From: Planctomycetales bacterium
Lineage (GTDB): Bacteria; Planctomycetota; Planctomycetia; Pirellulales; Lacipirellulaceae
DNA: 64,000 nt
Direction of reading: 5' to 3'
Assembly: GCA_020427155.1 (NCBI GenBank)
Contig: JAGQOW010000008.1
Location: 1-64,000, forward strand
The notes beneath the pieces are model-generated. The model ran no database searches, was not told the origin of the DNA, and saw nothing but the letters and a program-made list of their open reading frames with translations. The translations under genes and the position numbers were made by a program. How positions within the stretch are numbered: the first letter of the stretch is position 1; each line of letters begins with the position of its first letter. Shown piece by piece: positions 54,506 through 63,895 of the stretch.

Positions 54506-56221
54506 TTATTGATGATTGCCGAATAGCTCGGGCTCGGGCGTCGCGACTTCGTGGGACGCGGTCTGAACGTCCGATGGTGCAGAGTCGGGCGCCTCGTCGT
54601 CGGACCTAAGCAGCTCTCGGCCTCCTTCAGGAAGGGCATTGACCCGGAATCGGCTCGCCAGAGCTCCTGAGTCTTTTGCTTGCTGCAACATTTGGACGAC
54701 ATCGGGATACGTGCCCCCGAGTTCGACGACCGCGCGAATGGTCTCGTCGACGCTTGTAGAAACAACCCGCTGCAACGTGATTTCGCCAAAACGGCTAATC
54801 TTGATTTGGCCTCCACTGAGCCCATTGACAAGTATCTTTGGACCCGCGTCGAGCACGAGTGGCAATTTCAGGTGATGCTCTGAACCGAAGAGCACGATCT
54901 CTGGACGGTGGCTGCTGGTGACATGAATCATCGGCTGACCAGTCACGTTTAGCACATGATATGTAAACTTGCCGTCCATGTCTTCGCCGCGTACTAACGG
55001 GTCGCCTGGCGACATGGCGGTCATGGCACGAAAAGCGCCATAGCGAGTCTCGGCGCTTTTCACTTCTAAGAGCGCGCGCAGTTCTTCGAACGCGGCGCCA
55101 TCGTCCATAGCACTGAGCGCGGCCAGCGCATGGACCCGATAGGCAGGTTCCTCGCGTGCCGCCTGCGCTAACAAAGGAACCGCCTCGGTGACGTCGAGAT
55201 AGGCTAACGCCTCGGCGGAGTAGAAGCGAACCTCCGGATCATCGGCCGATAAAGCGTCCTTGAGAATAGCAATAGCCTCTTCGCCAGCGATCGCTTCGAG
55301 CCGCAACGCGGCGGTTGAGGCGGTCACCGGATCGAGCAATTGGTTTTTCAGCAACAGAAGCCGAGCTTGCCGCTGCGCAGGAGTTTCGTCGATCGCGATG
55401 TTGCGCACCACACGCATGAATCTCCCAACGTTGTCTTTGTAGCGGGGATGAAGTTCGAGTTCAACGAATTCATCGGTTTTGGGAGTGGCCACCCCCTGCT
55501 TGCGGCCTTCGATATAGCTGTGAAATCGCTGATTGACGGCTTTGCCAACCTGCTGGCTGAGACGTACTGACTGGCGTTCGTGGTCAAGAATCAGTCCCAA
55601 GTTGCGCGACTTGGTAGCCACGCCACCGCTCAGAACACGACCTTGACGAGCCAGTGCCGCATCATCCTGCAGGTCCGCATTAGGATCGACTAGTACCGGC
55701 CCCTGCGAAACAGCCATGAGGTGTCCCTTGCGGATTTGGCTGCCAAGCACTGCCAGTTCGGTGAGGCGGGTCTCCAGCAAATGGCCGCCGCGCAAGCTGG
55801 TAGTATTGCTTCGCGAAGGAGTTCGAACTTCGATATCGAATCGATCGCCAGCTTGAATGCCAGGACGCAGGAAACCGCGCACCAGCACCAAGGCCGTATC
55901 TGGCGATGCAAGAACCTGATTGGGATTCTCTACTTCGCGGCGATTCATTTCGCTCATCATCGAGGCGCGTTGCGGCGAGGGAGCGGGGTCTTCGCCTGTG
56001 CCGGCCAAACCGGTAACCAAACCAACTGCCTCTAACTTCACGTAGTTGAGACCATAAGGGTGAGTGACATTACCGACCAAGGTGGTGCCAGGTGAATCTT
56101 GATCAGCAAGCGCGGTTTCAGGGCTTTGTTGTCGTAGAATTGGCCCCATGCATCCTAGCGATGCCGTCATGCATGTCGCCAGCAGCGCAGGCCACAGCAG
56201 GTATCTAGCCTCAGAGATCAT
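54506..56221 (-). CDS. FlgI-like P-ring lipoprotein with HEAT-like repeats
   Basis: The 571-residue product has a lipoprotein signal (LLATCMTASLGCMG, lipidated Cys near 24). Residues ~45-270 and ~400-500 resemble FlgI: AVGLVTGLAGTGED, NPNQVLASPDTALVLVRGFL, QAGDRFDIEVRTPSRSNTTSLRGGHLL, and later TYPDVVQMLQQAKDSGAL. Between them, at ~280-400, lie HEAT/PBS-lyase-like repeats (SADDPEVRFYSAEALAYLD, REEPAYRVHALAALSAMDD). Ordinary FlgI has about 370 residues, no lipid anchor and no such repeats. Flagellar genes are absent from the window. It may be a non-flagellar relative that binds the outer wall or a partner through the repeats. Confidence 0.83.
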   Translation of the reverse strand: MISEARYLLWPALLATCMTASLGCMGPILRQQSPETALADQDSPGTTLVGNVTHPYGLNYVKLEAVGLVTGLAGTGEDPAPSPQRASMMSEMNRREVENPNQVLASPDTALVLVRGFLRPGIQAGDRFDIEVRTPSRSNTTSLRGGHLLETRLTELAVLGSQIRKGHLMAVSQGPVLVDPNADLQDDAALARQGRVLSGGVATKSRNLGLILDHERQSVRLSQQVGKAVNQRFHSYIEGRKQGVATPKTDEFVELELHPRYKDNVGRFMRVVRNIAIDETPAQRQARLLLLKNQLLDPVTASTAALRLEAIAGEEAIAILKDALSADDPEVRFYSAEALAYLDVTEAVPLLAQAAREEPAYRVHALAALSAMDDGAAFEELRALLEVKSAETRYGAFRAMTAMSPGDPLVRGEDMDGKFTYHVLNVTGQPMIHVTSSHRPEIVLFGSEHHLKLPLVLDAGPKILVNGLSGGQIKISRFGEITLQRVVSTSVDETIRAVVELGGTYPDVVQMLQQAKDSGALASRFRVNALPEGGRELLRSDDEAPDSAPSDVQTASHEVATPEPELFGNHQ

Positions 56222-56610
56222 TTGTCACTACCACCCAACACGAATGAGAGGAGAAAACGAGGGGCAGAAGTCTAGGTAGTGCTGAGATGGCGGTCAAGAT
56301 AAACGGCCGAGCTTGCAGGAGCTTACAGCACACATCGAACGGCAAGTCGTGCTAGCACGACTTGCCTGTCAGGGAGGATCAAATCCGCCAGGATTCCAAG
56401 GATGACAGCGACAAATCCGCTTGATCCCCTTGATGCTGCCGCGCAGAGCTCAGTATTTGGTCACCGACTGGGAAAAGTAATTGCTACAAGTGGGATAAAA
56501 CCGGCAACGAGGTCCCAGCCAAGGGCTGATGAGCCACTGATAGCAGCGGACAGCAATGAGCAGTATCCAATGAGGAAGGCCGATGCAGGCTTGCCAGAGA
56601 AAGCTCATAG
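56222..56610. other. Intergenic region with a long palindrome
   Basis: About 390 bases between the FlgI-like gene and rnpA, both on the minus strand. A 26-base perfect palindrome lies at 56341-56366. No open frame is convincing. Confidence 0.55.
56341..56366. repeat. 26-base perfect palindrome
   Basis: The arm GGCAAGTCGTGCT (56341-56353) is followed at once by its inverse, with no spacer. No U-run follows on either strand, so it is not a typical terminator. It could be a protein-binding site, an RNA hairpin downstream of rnpA, or one copy of a genome repeat. Confidence 0.7.
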
Positions 56611-56991
56611 TTAGGGAAGAGCCGAATTCGGGGGTCGGAGGCTAGGCATTCGGTCGGCCAGTTTGGCGGATAGCTCAATCAGTGACTTTCGCAAGCGTGA
56701 GACGTCTGGCACCGCGCCCTGCACAGGCAAGACAACGATATCTAGATAGCGGGGCAACTCGTGTTGCGCCAGGCGAAAGGCCTCGCGCAGTGAGCGTTTC
56801 CAGCGATTGCGCAAGACAGCATTCCCGCATTTTCGAGAAACAGTCAGGCCCAATCTTGGTTGTTCACCGTCGCCGTGGGCAACGTAGACGATGACGAGAC
56901 CATCGGAAGCTGACCTGCGAAATCGGAAAACGCGATCGAACTCGGAAGACCTGAGCAAACGAACAGATTTGGAAAACTTATATCGATGCAT
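56611..56991 (-). CDS. rnpA: Ribonuclease P protein component
   Basis: The product has 126 residues. The hallmark RNR motif is intact in LRNRWKRSLREAFRLA, preceded by GLTVSRKCGNAVLRN; the N-terminal FSKSVRLLRSSEFDRVFRF also matches. It assists the RNA subunit in 5' processing of pre-tRNA. In most bacteria rnpA follows rpmH. Here it follows a small membrane protein gene (57 bases upstream) and a DnaJ-family gene, with no rpmH in the interval. The final ~15 residues are Pro/Arg-rich. Confidence 0.95.
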   Translation of the reverse strand: MHRYKFSKSVRLLRSSEFDRVFRFRRSASDGLVIVYVAHGDGEQPRLGLTVSRKCGNAVLRNRWKRSLREAFRLAQHELPRYLDIVVLPVQGAVPDVSRLRKSLIELSAKLADRMPSLRPPNSALP

Positions 56992-57048
56992 GGCAGGTCA
57001 TTGCAGTATCCAGGTTCCCGCATCGAGAAGCTGGCATTGAAGAATTTG

Positions 57049-57363
57049 CTAACACTTGGTGTCGTCAGGAATCATCGTCTCGCCATCGCCCGGCTCCCCA
57101 CGGGGAGGTCGCGAGAGAGATTTCGGTTGATCGCCTCTGGAAGGCTTACCAAGAATCATATCGGGAGGGACCGCGGGTCCGCGCCGGTGCGATCCTAAGC
57201 GTCTGACCCAGTGGCCGCCTAGCAACACAAAGACCACCAGCAACATGCCTAAGAGTAGGATTCCCAGCAATGCCATCTGCACCGCTGCCCGAGTAGGCGG
57301 CGGCAGTTTGGCCGAGTTGTCAGCCGCTTGGGCCAGAAGCCAAAAGCTACGAGCAGTTACCAT
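57049..57363 (-). CDS. Small single-span membrane protein
   Basis: The 104-residue product has one strong membrane span ([20 protein letters not shown], about 28-47) and a basic, Pro/Arg-rich tail ([18 protein letters not shown]...). No known family is recognised. Its ATG at 57363 overlaps the end of the DnaJ-family gene by 7 bases (57357-57363), and rnpA follows 57 bases downstream, so the three genes probably form an operon. An inner-membrane protein with a cytoplasmic basic tail is the simplest reading. Confidence 0.75.
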   Translation of the reverse strand: MVTARSFWLLAQAADNSAKLPPPTRAAVQMALLGILLLGMLLVVFVLLGGHWVRRLGSHRRGPAVPPDMILGKPSRGDQPKSLSRPPRGEPGDGETMIPDDTKC

Positions 57364-58298
57364 CGCAAATCTGCCCTGGGATTGTCGCCATATTTCTCCA
57401 AGACGCTTTGCAGCTGTTGTCGGTCGCCGCTATCGATCGACTTGGGCAAGACGATCAACAATTCGGCGAAGAGATCTCCCGGCGTACCGCCGGGCACTTT
57501 GACCCCCTGCCCCTTTACTCGCAATTTGGCTCCGCTGGACGAGCCGGGAGGCACGGTCAATGTAATCGTGCCATGAGGAGTAGGTACATCAATCTTGGCT
57601 CCAGAGAGGGCCTCGACAAGGGTAATGGGCACGCGGACGTCGAGTCGGTTTCCCTGACGACGAAAATGTGGATGGGAACCTGTTCTTACTTTGATAAGTA
57701 TATCTCCTGCAGGCCCGCCATCAGGACTAGGCTCCCCTTGACCACGAAGCCGGATCTTTTTGCCATCCTCGATGCCTGGCGGAATCTTTACCTGCAACGT
57801 TTCGGTCGCCCCGCTCCCGCGCCGGACGGCGACCTGGGCCTCGCCGCCGAGAACGGCCGTAGTGAAGGAAACCGTCAGCTCATGTTCGAGATTCGCACCA
57901 CGGGTCGGTACCGTAGGACGCGTTGGCTGCCGCTTGCCGCGCTGCTTGAATTGTTTGAAAAGATCAGAGAATCCCCCGCCCGCAGAGCCGCCGAAAAGGT
58001 CCTCGAGGTTAATATCAAAGTTGGCGCCACCGCCTGCGCCAGCCCAAGGATGAGGGCCAGGGCCACCCGCACCGACGGATTCGTAGGCACTGCCATATCG
58101 GTCGTACATTTCGCGTTTCTTCGCGTCGTTCAATACGTCGAACGCAGCTTGAACTTCTTGGAACTTTTGCTTGGCTTGTTTGTCGTCTGGATTCAGGTCG
58201 GGATGGTACTTGCGGGCCAGCTTTCGGTAGGCCGACTGAATCTCCTCGGGCGAAGCATTGCGACCTACGCTAAGTGTTTCGTAATAGTCTTTGGCCAT
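57357..58298 (-). CDS. DnaJ-family chaperone without zinc finger (CbpA/DnaJ type II-like)
   Basis: The 313-residue product has a J domain at 1-70 with the HPD motif in YHPDLNPDD, a Gly/Phe-rich linker (about 75-120), and the C-terminal substrate-binding domains ([59 protein letters not shown]). The CxxCxGxG zinc-finger repeats of classical DnaJ are absent, as in CbpA. It should stimulate a DnaK ATPase. It is the first gene of the probable operon with the small membrane protein and rnpA. Confidence 0.95.
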   Translation of the reverse strand: MAKDYYETLSVGRNASPEEIQSAYRKLARKYHPDLNPDDKQAKQKFQEVQAAFDVLNDAKKREMYDRYGSAYESVGAGGPGPHPWAGAGGGANFDINLEDLFGGSAGGGFSDLFKQFKQRGKRQPTRPTVPTRGANLEHELTVSFTTAVLGGEAQVAVRRGSGATETLQVKIPPGIEDGKKIRLRGQGEPSPDGGPAGDILIKVRTGSHPHFRRQGNRLDVRVPITLVEALSGAKIDVPTPHGTITLTVPPGSSSGAKLRVKGQGVKVPGGTPGDLFAELLIVLPKSIDSGDRQQLQSVLEKYGDNPRADLRW

Positions 58299-58376
58299 AC
58301 TGTCAATCTATCAGACTGAGATCGACTAAGCGAGACGCCGGAGCGAAGGGTAGAAAGCCAGTCGAGGGAAGCCGCT

Positions 58377-59822
58377 TTACTCCGCATCGGCATCGGGCTG
58401 ACGTTCGAGTTCCAGCGGTTCGCGAGCATCCAGGAGTTGCAAATCGACCTCCTGGACATTGGTTCCGAGTACAACGCGAGGCTCGCCAGGACCTGCGACC
58501 GTAATCTGCCCTTTCACGTTGCGTAGTCCGAGTTCGCTATTCTCAAGTTCAAGCACCATCACCGGACGAGCCTTTGAATCGTAGACATAGCAGTTCTCGA
58601 AGACGATCCCGCCAAGGTCTCGAGAGACGTGAGGCCGACGCACTTGAAAGTGAATGGGCACGCGAGATTGCCAGTGGTCGGGATGAGCGGTGAGCCAAGG
58701 GTTGCGAAAGTGGCAGTTGGCGAACCGCAGTTCTGCCTTGCTTGCCGACTTGTCGAATACGCGAACGCTCTCCTTGCCAGTGTTTTCGACCAGGCAATCG
58801 ACAAACTCGATGAGGCCTGACGGACCATCGTCGCAAACTGCGGCCACGGAGATTCCGGACCAGCCGTGGCCTTGGTCGTTTCGTCCGATCCCCTGGGCAA
58901 CGCCGTCGGGCTTACCGTCGGTAAGCGTCTTGCGGGCAATACAGTTCTCGAAGCGAATCGATATATTTGGCGCTTTCTCGTGGAGGTTCTTCGGGTAGAC
59001 CAAGATCTCATGGCCTTCGTTGTTCTCGAACAGGCAATCACGAATAAGTATTTCTACCAGACTCTGCTCCTCTCCGTCGGGTTCGAGGTCGATCCCGGCG
59101 CCGGGAGCCGTTCCCCAAGTGTTGGCAAAGACTGATCGTTCGACCAGCAATCCTTTGGCGCTGATTACGCTCATGCCCTGCCGATGGTTGTCGAAACAAG
59201 TAACATCGCGAATGGTTACGTCCTCGCAGTAGCGCCGGTTTGCTCCCCCGTCGATGTAGATGCCGTCGCCTCCAGAGCTCTCGATACGTAGCCCCTCGAC
59301 CAACACGCCTTTGCACCCTCGCAAGGAAAGCCCCATCCGCCATTCTGCCTTTTCGTACGGTGGAGCCATATAGTCCGTTTTACGCATCCGCAGAGTTGCG
59401 CCGTATCCGTGCATCGACAGGTTTTCGGCACCGTTGGCTGTGAAGAGCGAGTCGCCCCTGCCCAAGTACTCGCCGCGCTTGGCCAAAAGAACTACCCCCG
59501 GCTCGAAGTGCACTTCTTGGTTGCCGCGAAGCTGCAGCGGCCTGACGATCCAGGGCTTGCCCATGTAAGGAATGATGACTTTCTTCGCTCCGGAATCGAA
59601 AGCACTTTGAATCGAATCGGTAGCGTCCTCTGGATTGAATCCCCACCAGGCAGCATTTGCATCATTGCGATTGCCGGCGAGCACTTCCTCGACCTTCTCT
59701 AGACTTGCCCGATCGCTTGAAAGGGCAGCCGCATTCTCGGCGTTAACCTGCGAAGGGTGTATTGCGATCAGGACAACAGCCCATATAAGGGCGACTGTGA
59801 ACGTCTTCCGATTTCTAAACAT
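58377..59822 (-). CDS. Exported right-handed parallel beta-helix protein
   Basis: The 481-residue product has a signal peptide (TFTVALIWAVVLIAIHPSQV) and pectate-lyase-like beta-helix repeats: LHGC-type turns such as GVLVEGLRIESSGGDGIYID, VTIRDVTCFDNHRQGMSVIS, and FENNEGHEILVY, FENCIARKT. It starts with an exposed catalytic-like region IQSAFDSGAKKVIIPYMGKP, as in 'pectin lyase fold' proteins that act on polysaccharides. No clear catalytic residues are identified. Neighbours are the DnaJ-family gene (78 bases) and, divergent, the CehA-like gene. Confidence 0.88.
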   Translation of the reverse strand: MFRNRKTFTVALIWAVVLIAIHPSQVNAENAAALSSDRASLEKVEEVLAGNRNDANAAWWGFNPEDATDSIQSAFDSGAKKVIIPYMGKPWIVRPLQLRGNQEVHFEPGVVLLAKRGEYLGRGDSLFTANGAENLSMHGYGATLRMRKTDYMAPPYEKAEWRMGLSLRGCKGVLVEGLRIESSGGDGIYIDGGANRRYCEDVTIRDVTCFDNHRQGMSVISAKGLLVERSVFANTWGTAPGAGIDLEPDGEEQSLVEILIRDCLFENNEGHEILVYPKNLHEKAPNISIRFENCIARKTLTDGKPDGVAQGIGRNDQGHGWSGISVAAVCDDGPSGLIEFVDCLVENTGKESVRVFDKSASKAELRFANCHFRNPWLTAHPDHWQSRVPIHFQVRRPHVSRDLGGIVFENCYVYDSKARPVMVLELENSELGLRNVKGQITVAGPGEPRVVLGTNVQEVDLQLLDAREPLELERQPDADAE

Positions 59823-60136
59823 CGAATTCCTCAGCGCAGATTCTAGGCTTCCTCTTATCGACCACAGCGCGGCAAGCGAGCCCCGCTATATCGGTTTCTG
59901 GTTCATGATAACGCACAGAATGGGGCAAGCGAAGGGTGTCGCAACCGACCGTGTACTTTGCATGCTAGAATAGTAGGCAGGGTGGTTCACTCGCATCGAG
60001 TTCGTTAGAACCAAGCACCTTGCTGAACGGCGCCAGATGAAGAATCGACTGATGCTATCTCGGTTCGGTCGGAGACTTCGGACCGTGACTGTGGCAATGG
60101 GCCTTTTATAGCCTGAAGGTTAGTGGGAGTCGTCGC
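59823..60136. other. Divergent intergenic region
   Basis: About 310 bases between the beta-helix gene (minus) and the CehA-like gene (plus). It must contain both promoters. No distinctive motif was recognised; a GGGAG at 60125-60129 is the ribosome binding site of the plus-strand gene. Confidence 0.5.
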
Positions 60137-61654
60137 TTGTTAGAAAGTTTTTTTCTGCGTATTGCGATCGCCGTTGTTGCGCTGACCATTGCCGTCGGGT
60201 GGCTGCCCTGCCCGGCGTTTGCCGCCCGGTACGATGGGAAGCTGACGATTGTTGCGCTCGATGCCGAGACGCGAGAACGCATTGCCGTGCGGATGGAACT
60301 GCGCGATGGCCGAGGCCGGCCTGTGCGGGTGAAGTCGGACGACGTGATCTCGCATGGCAACTATTTCGTATTTGATGGCGAGGTGACATTGGAACTGCGA
60401 AAAGGCTCCTATGAGTTTCTGATCGAGGCCGGGCCCGAATACCAAACCCGGCCTGGACATTTTACGATCGAGCGCCATGCCGAAGACGAGACCGAAGTCG
60501 TACTGCAACGTCGAGTCAATATGCAAGCTGAGGGTTGGTGGGCAGGTGACCTCGACGTGCAGCAAGGATTTCACGATTTACCCTTGTTGATGCGAGCGAT
60601 TGGAGTCGATTTGGTTCCAGTTTTCAACCAGGAGAATACGCTCGGTAAATGCCGCGAAGCAAAAGTCCCTAAGTCGGTAGACGTAGCATCGCAAAGCTGG
60701 CTGGATAATCGACGAGGCGGAGGGCTACTCTATTTGAATGCCGATCAGCCAGTGGAAGTTTGCCAGGCCAAGGCGGATGAATCGACGATGCCAATGCTCG
60801 CCAGGGCAACTGAGGCTGGCGCTGAAGTGATTGCTTTGACGCCATTTGCCTGGGAGCTCCCGATTTGGATTGCAGCAGGCAAGCTGGATGCGATCCAGGT
60901 GATTCACCGTCACGCATTGGGCGACAGCGTCGTCGATAATGAAGGTTGGGGACGGCCTCGGGATAAGGCTTTCTTTCCAGGAAAGACCGGAAACGGACGT
61001 TGGAGCGAAGCGATCTACCACCATGTGCTCAATTGTGGGCTGCGAATCCCACCCGCTGCCGGCAGCGGGTCGGGTATGAATGACAACCCCGTAGGCACGA
61101 ATCGCGTCTATGTGCACTGCGACGATCAGTTCTCGCAGCAATCGTGGTTCGATGGCTTGCTTGCCGGCCAGGTTGTGGTTACCAATGGCCCCCTGCTCCG
61201 AACCCACGTCGAAGGGCAACCCCCAGGACACGTGTTTCATGTCGATCGGGGAGACAAGCGGGAGTTTCAAATTGGATTGAGTCTGACTTTCTATGAAATG
61301 GCTCCTGTAGAGTACTTGGAGATTATCCGCAATGGCCAGGTTGAACATACGATTCGGCTCGACGAACTAGCAAAGCAACAGGGACGTTTACCGCCTGTCG
61401 AATTCGATGCAAGCGGCTGGTTTGCGGTCCGCGCGCGAACCAGCAAGTCGCAGGTTTACCAGTTCGCTACGACTGGTCCCTACTATGTCGAAGCGAACTA
61501 CCAGCGTCGAATCAGCCGCCAAAGCGTACAGTTCTTTCTCGATTGGCTCGACGAAGCCCGGCACGAGTTTGCGGAGAATGAAGAAGTATTGGCCGATATC
61601 GCCGCGGCTCAACCTTTTTGGGAGGAGTTGCTGAGCAAGGCGAACGCTGAGTAA
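60137..61654 (+). CDS. Exported CehA/McbA-like protein lacking the metal-binding HxH
   Basis: The 505-residue product has a TTG start with GGGAG upstream and a signal peptide (LRIAIAVVALTIAVGWLP, cleavage near AFAARY). Residues 31-130 form a beta domain. From GWWAGDLDVQQG (133-144) the sequence follows the CehA/McbA metallohydrolase (PHP-like) pattern, but the usual HxH is Asp140-x-Gln142. Later segments, IGVDLVPVFNQ, ALTPFAWELPIWIAAGKLDAIQ and GRWSEAIYHHVLNCGLRIP with GSGSGMNDNPVGTNRVYV, match the family. The loss of both metal ligands makes classical hydrolase activity doubtful. It may bind a ligand instead. Confidence 0.85.
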   Translation: MLESFFLRIAIAVVALTIAVGWLPCPAFAARYDGKLTIVALDAETRERIAVRMELRDGRGRPVRVKSDDVISHGNYFVFDGEVTLELRKGSYEFLIEAGPEYQTRPGHFTIERHAEDETEVVLQRRVNMQAEGWWAGDLDVQQGFHDLPLLMRAIGVDLVPVFNQENTLGKCREAKVPKSVDVASQSWLDNRRGGGLLYLNADQPVEVCQAKADESTMPMLARATEAGAEVIALTPFAWELPIWIAAGKLDAIQVIHRHALGDSVVDNEGWGRPRDKAFFPGKTGNGRWSEAIYHHVLNCGLRIPPAAGSGSGMNDNPVGTNRVYVHCDDQFSQQSWFDGLLAGQVVVTNGPLLRTHVEGQPPGHVFHVDRGDKREFQIGLSLTFYEMAPVEYLEIIRNGQVEHTIRLDELAKQQGRLPPVEFDASGWFAVRARTSKSQVYQFATTGPYYVEANYQRRISRQSVQFFLDWLDEARHEFAENEEVLADIAAAQPFWEELLSKANAE

Positions 61655-61744
61655 GCAATTGGCTAATACTCGATGCCCCACCCTGGATTGCTATAGAAGG
61701 GAGAGCCGACTGGCTCGCCTGCTTGAGTAGTGCCTGGGAGTTGC

Positions 61745-63871
61745 CTACAACGATGCAGGTGGCGCCCGCTTGAAGCTTTCGCTGGCGACCAGCAGCAGTT
61801 CTTGTTGCGAACGATGCGATTCTTGACCTTCCATGGGAGTAGCCCGTTCATAGGAACCGTCGGGCAACAGTACTCGTGCGCGTGCGTCATCTGCGAGATA
61901 GACGGGGACGATCTCTTCGCAGATACGGCGCTGTAGTTCGGGCGCCTCGACAGGAAACATCACTTCGACACGGCGAGCAAAGTTACGAGGCATCCAGTCG
62001 GCACTGGAAAGAAAAACCTGTTTCTTCGACCCCTCGCCGAACACGAAGATCCGGCTGTGTTCCAGAAAACGGTCGACGATACTGCGAACGCGGATATTGT
62101 CGGAAATCCCTTGGAGCCCTGGACGGAGACAGCAAATCCCCCGGACTAACAGGTCGATTGGAACTCCAGCCTGGCTCGCTTGGTAGAGCGCCTCGATCGT
62201 ATTTCTATCGACCAACGAATTGAGCTTGGCAAAGATGCGAGCTTTCTTTCCATCTTTCGCGCGCTCTGTCTGAGCGTTAATCAATTCGATGGTCTTGCGC
62301 TGCAGGTCCTGAGGGGCAACGATCAACTTTTTCCACTCATGGCCTTGGGAGTAACCGGTAAGAAAGTTGAAAAGTGCCGAAGTATCGTCGGCCATTGCCT
62401 TATTCGAAGTGAAGAGGCCGAGATCGGTGTAAAGCATCGCCGTGTTAGGGTTGTAGTTTCCGGTGCCCAAATGCACGTAGCGGCGTACCTTCTTCCCTTC
62501 TTGGCGGACCACCATCGCCAGTTTGCAGTGGGTTTTCAAATCCATGAATCCATAAACGACATGAACGCCAGCACGTTCCATTTGCCGAGCCCAGACGATG
62601 TTGTTCGCTTCGTCGAAACGAGCTTTGAGTTCGACCAGCGCGGTCACATGCTTGCCATTCTCGGCAGCTTCAATCAAAGCTTGCACAATCGGGCTGTCGC
62701 CACTGGTGCGATAGAGCGTTTGCTTGATAGCCAACACATTGGGATCTTCAGCGGCTGACTCGATGAAGTGCACCACCGGGTCGAAGGAGTCAAAAGGATG
62801 GTGCAGCAGAATATCGCGGTCGGCGATTTCGGCAAAAATGTCGTCCTTAGCCCGCAAACCGAGCGGCAATCTGGGCGTAAAAGGGGTTTCGCGGAGGCTA
62901 TCGAAAGTCACTGACCGAGTAAGTTCCCAGAGCCCGGTCATGTCGAGCATGCTATCGATATAATAGGCCTCGCTGTAGGTTTCTCCTTCGACATCGAGCT
63001 TGAGATGAAGCTCTTCTTCCTCGACGAGCATGCTCAGGAGATCGCGCCCGATGTCAGCTTGAACCTCCAGCCGAACTGCTTCGGAATGCTGGCGGGCGCG
63101 CAGGCGAGACTCGATCGCCCGCAACATATCGTCCGACTCTCGTTCCAACAGGTCGACGTCCATATCACGAGTTATGCGAAACGCGGCGTGGTGGGCAATC
63201 TCGTAGCCCCCCAACAACTCTGGAAGCTTGGCCGCCAGGATTTCTTCCAGCAACACAAAGTGCTGCTCACCCGGTTGGCCTACATGGATAAAACGGGGCA
63301 GTACCTGGGGCAACTGAACGACGGCAAACAGATCGGCAGGGCCTAGCCCGCTCGTCCGGTGCAGCAAGGCGACAAGATAGAGCCCGCGGTTATGAAACCG
63401 AGGGCTAGGATGACTCGGATCGATAGCCATCGGGGTAAGAATCGGAAACGCGCGCTGATGGAAAAAGTCGTCGACGATCCTTTGTTGGCTCTTGTCGAGT
63501 TCGTCTTCGCAAAGGATGCGAATGTCATGTTGGGCCAGGGCCGGCAAGACCGAATTGTTGAAGCACTGGCATTGCTCGTCGACAAGCTGCCGGGTACGGC
63601 GCGAGATCTCGACCAGTTGCCCTAATGAGCGGATGCCATCGGCAGCAATATCTTGGGGCGCAACTCCCCCAAAGGCCTGCTCGCGAAGCCCTGCCACCCG
63701 TACCATGAAAAACTCATCGAGATTCGAACTAAAGATAGCCAGGAATTTGAGCCGCTCGAGCAGTGGGTTACTGGGGTCCTGCGCTTCTTCCAAAACCCGC
63801 GCATTAAACTCCAACCAACTCAACTCGCGGTTGATGAAATGCTCGGGCAGGAATTGTTGTTCGTCTGGCAT
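61745..63871 (-). CDS. ppk1: Polyphosphate kinase (Ppk1)
   Basis: The product has 708 residues from the ATG at 63871; a TTG at 63895 gives 716, and neither has an ideal ribosome binding site. The N-terminal NRELSWLEFNARVLEEA and FFMVRVAGLREQ are typical. Catalytic parts include AIKQTLYRTSGDSPIV, ALVELKARFDEANNI, the phosphorylated His region MDLKTHCKLAMVV, and YVHLGTGNYNP. Both phospholipase D-like halves are complete. It builds inorganic polyphosphate from ATP. No ppx or PhoU-type gene is next to it inside the window. The 105 bases beyond it contain no further gene. Confidence 0.97.
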   Translation of the reverse strand: MPDEQQFLPEHFINRELSWLEFNARVLEEAQDPSNPLLERLKFLAIFSSNLDEFFMVRVAGLREQAFGGVAPQDIAADGIRSLGQLVEISRRTRQLVDEQCQCFNNSVLPALAQHDIRILCEDELDKSQQRIVDDFFHQRAFPILTPMAIDPSHPSPRFHNRGLYLVALLHRTSGLGPADLFAVVQLPQVLPRFIHVGQPGEQHFVLLEEILAAKLPELLGGYEIAHHAAFRITRDMDVDLLERESDDMLRAIESRLRARQHSEAVRLEVQADIGRDLLSMLVEEEELHLKLDVEGETYSEAYYIDSMLDMTGLWELTRSVTFDSLRETPFTPRLPLGLRAKDDIFAEIADRDILLHHPFDSFDPVVHFIESAAEDPNVLAIKQTLYRTSGDSPIVQALIEAAENGKHVTALVELKARFDEANNIVWARQMERAGVHVVYGFMDLKTHCKLAMVVRQEGKKVRRYVHLGTGNYNPNTAMLYTDLGLFTSNKAMADDTSALFNFLTGYSQGHEWKKLIVAPQDLQRKTIELINAQTERAKDGKKARIFAKLNSLVDRNTIEALYQASQAGVPIDLLVRGICCLRPGLQGISDNIRVRSIVDRFLEHSRIFVFGEGSKKQVFLSSADWMPRNFARRVEVMFPVEAPELQRRICEEIVPVYLADDARARVLLPDGSYERATPMEGQESHRSQQELLLVASESFKRAPPASL

Positions 63872-63895
63872 GGTACAGCTAGCTTCCTCACTCAA

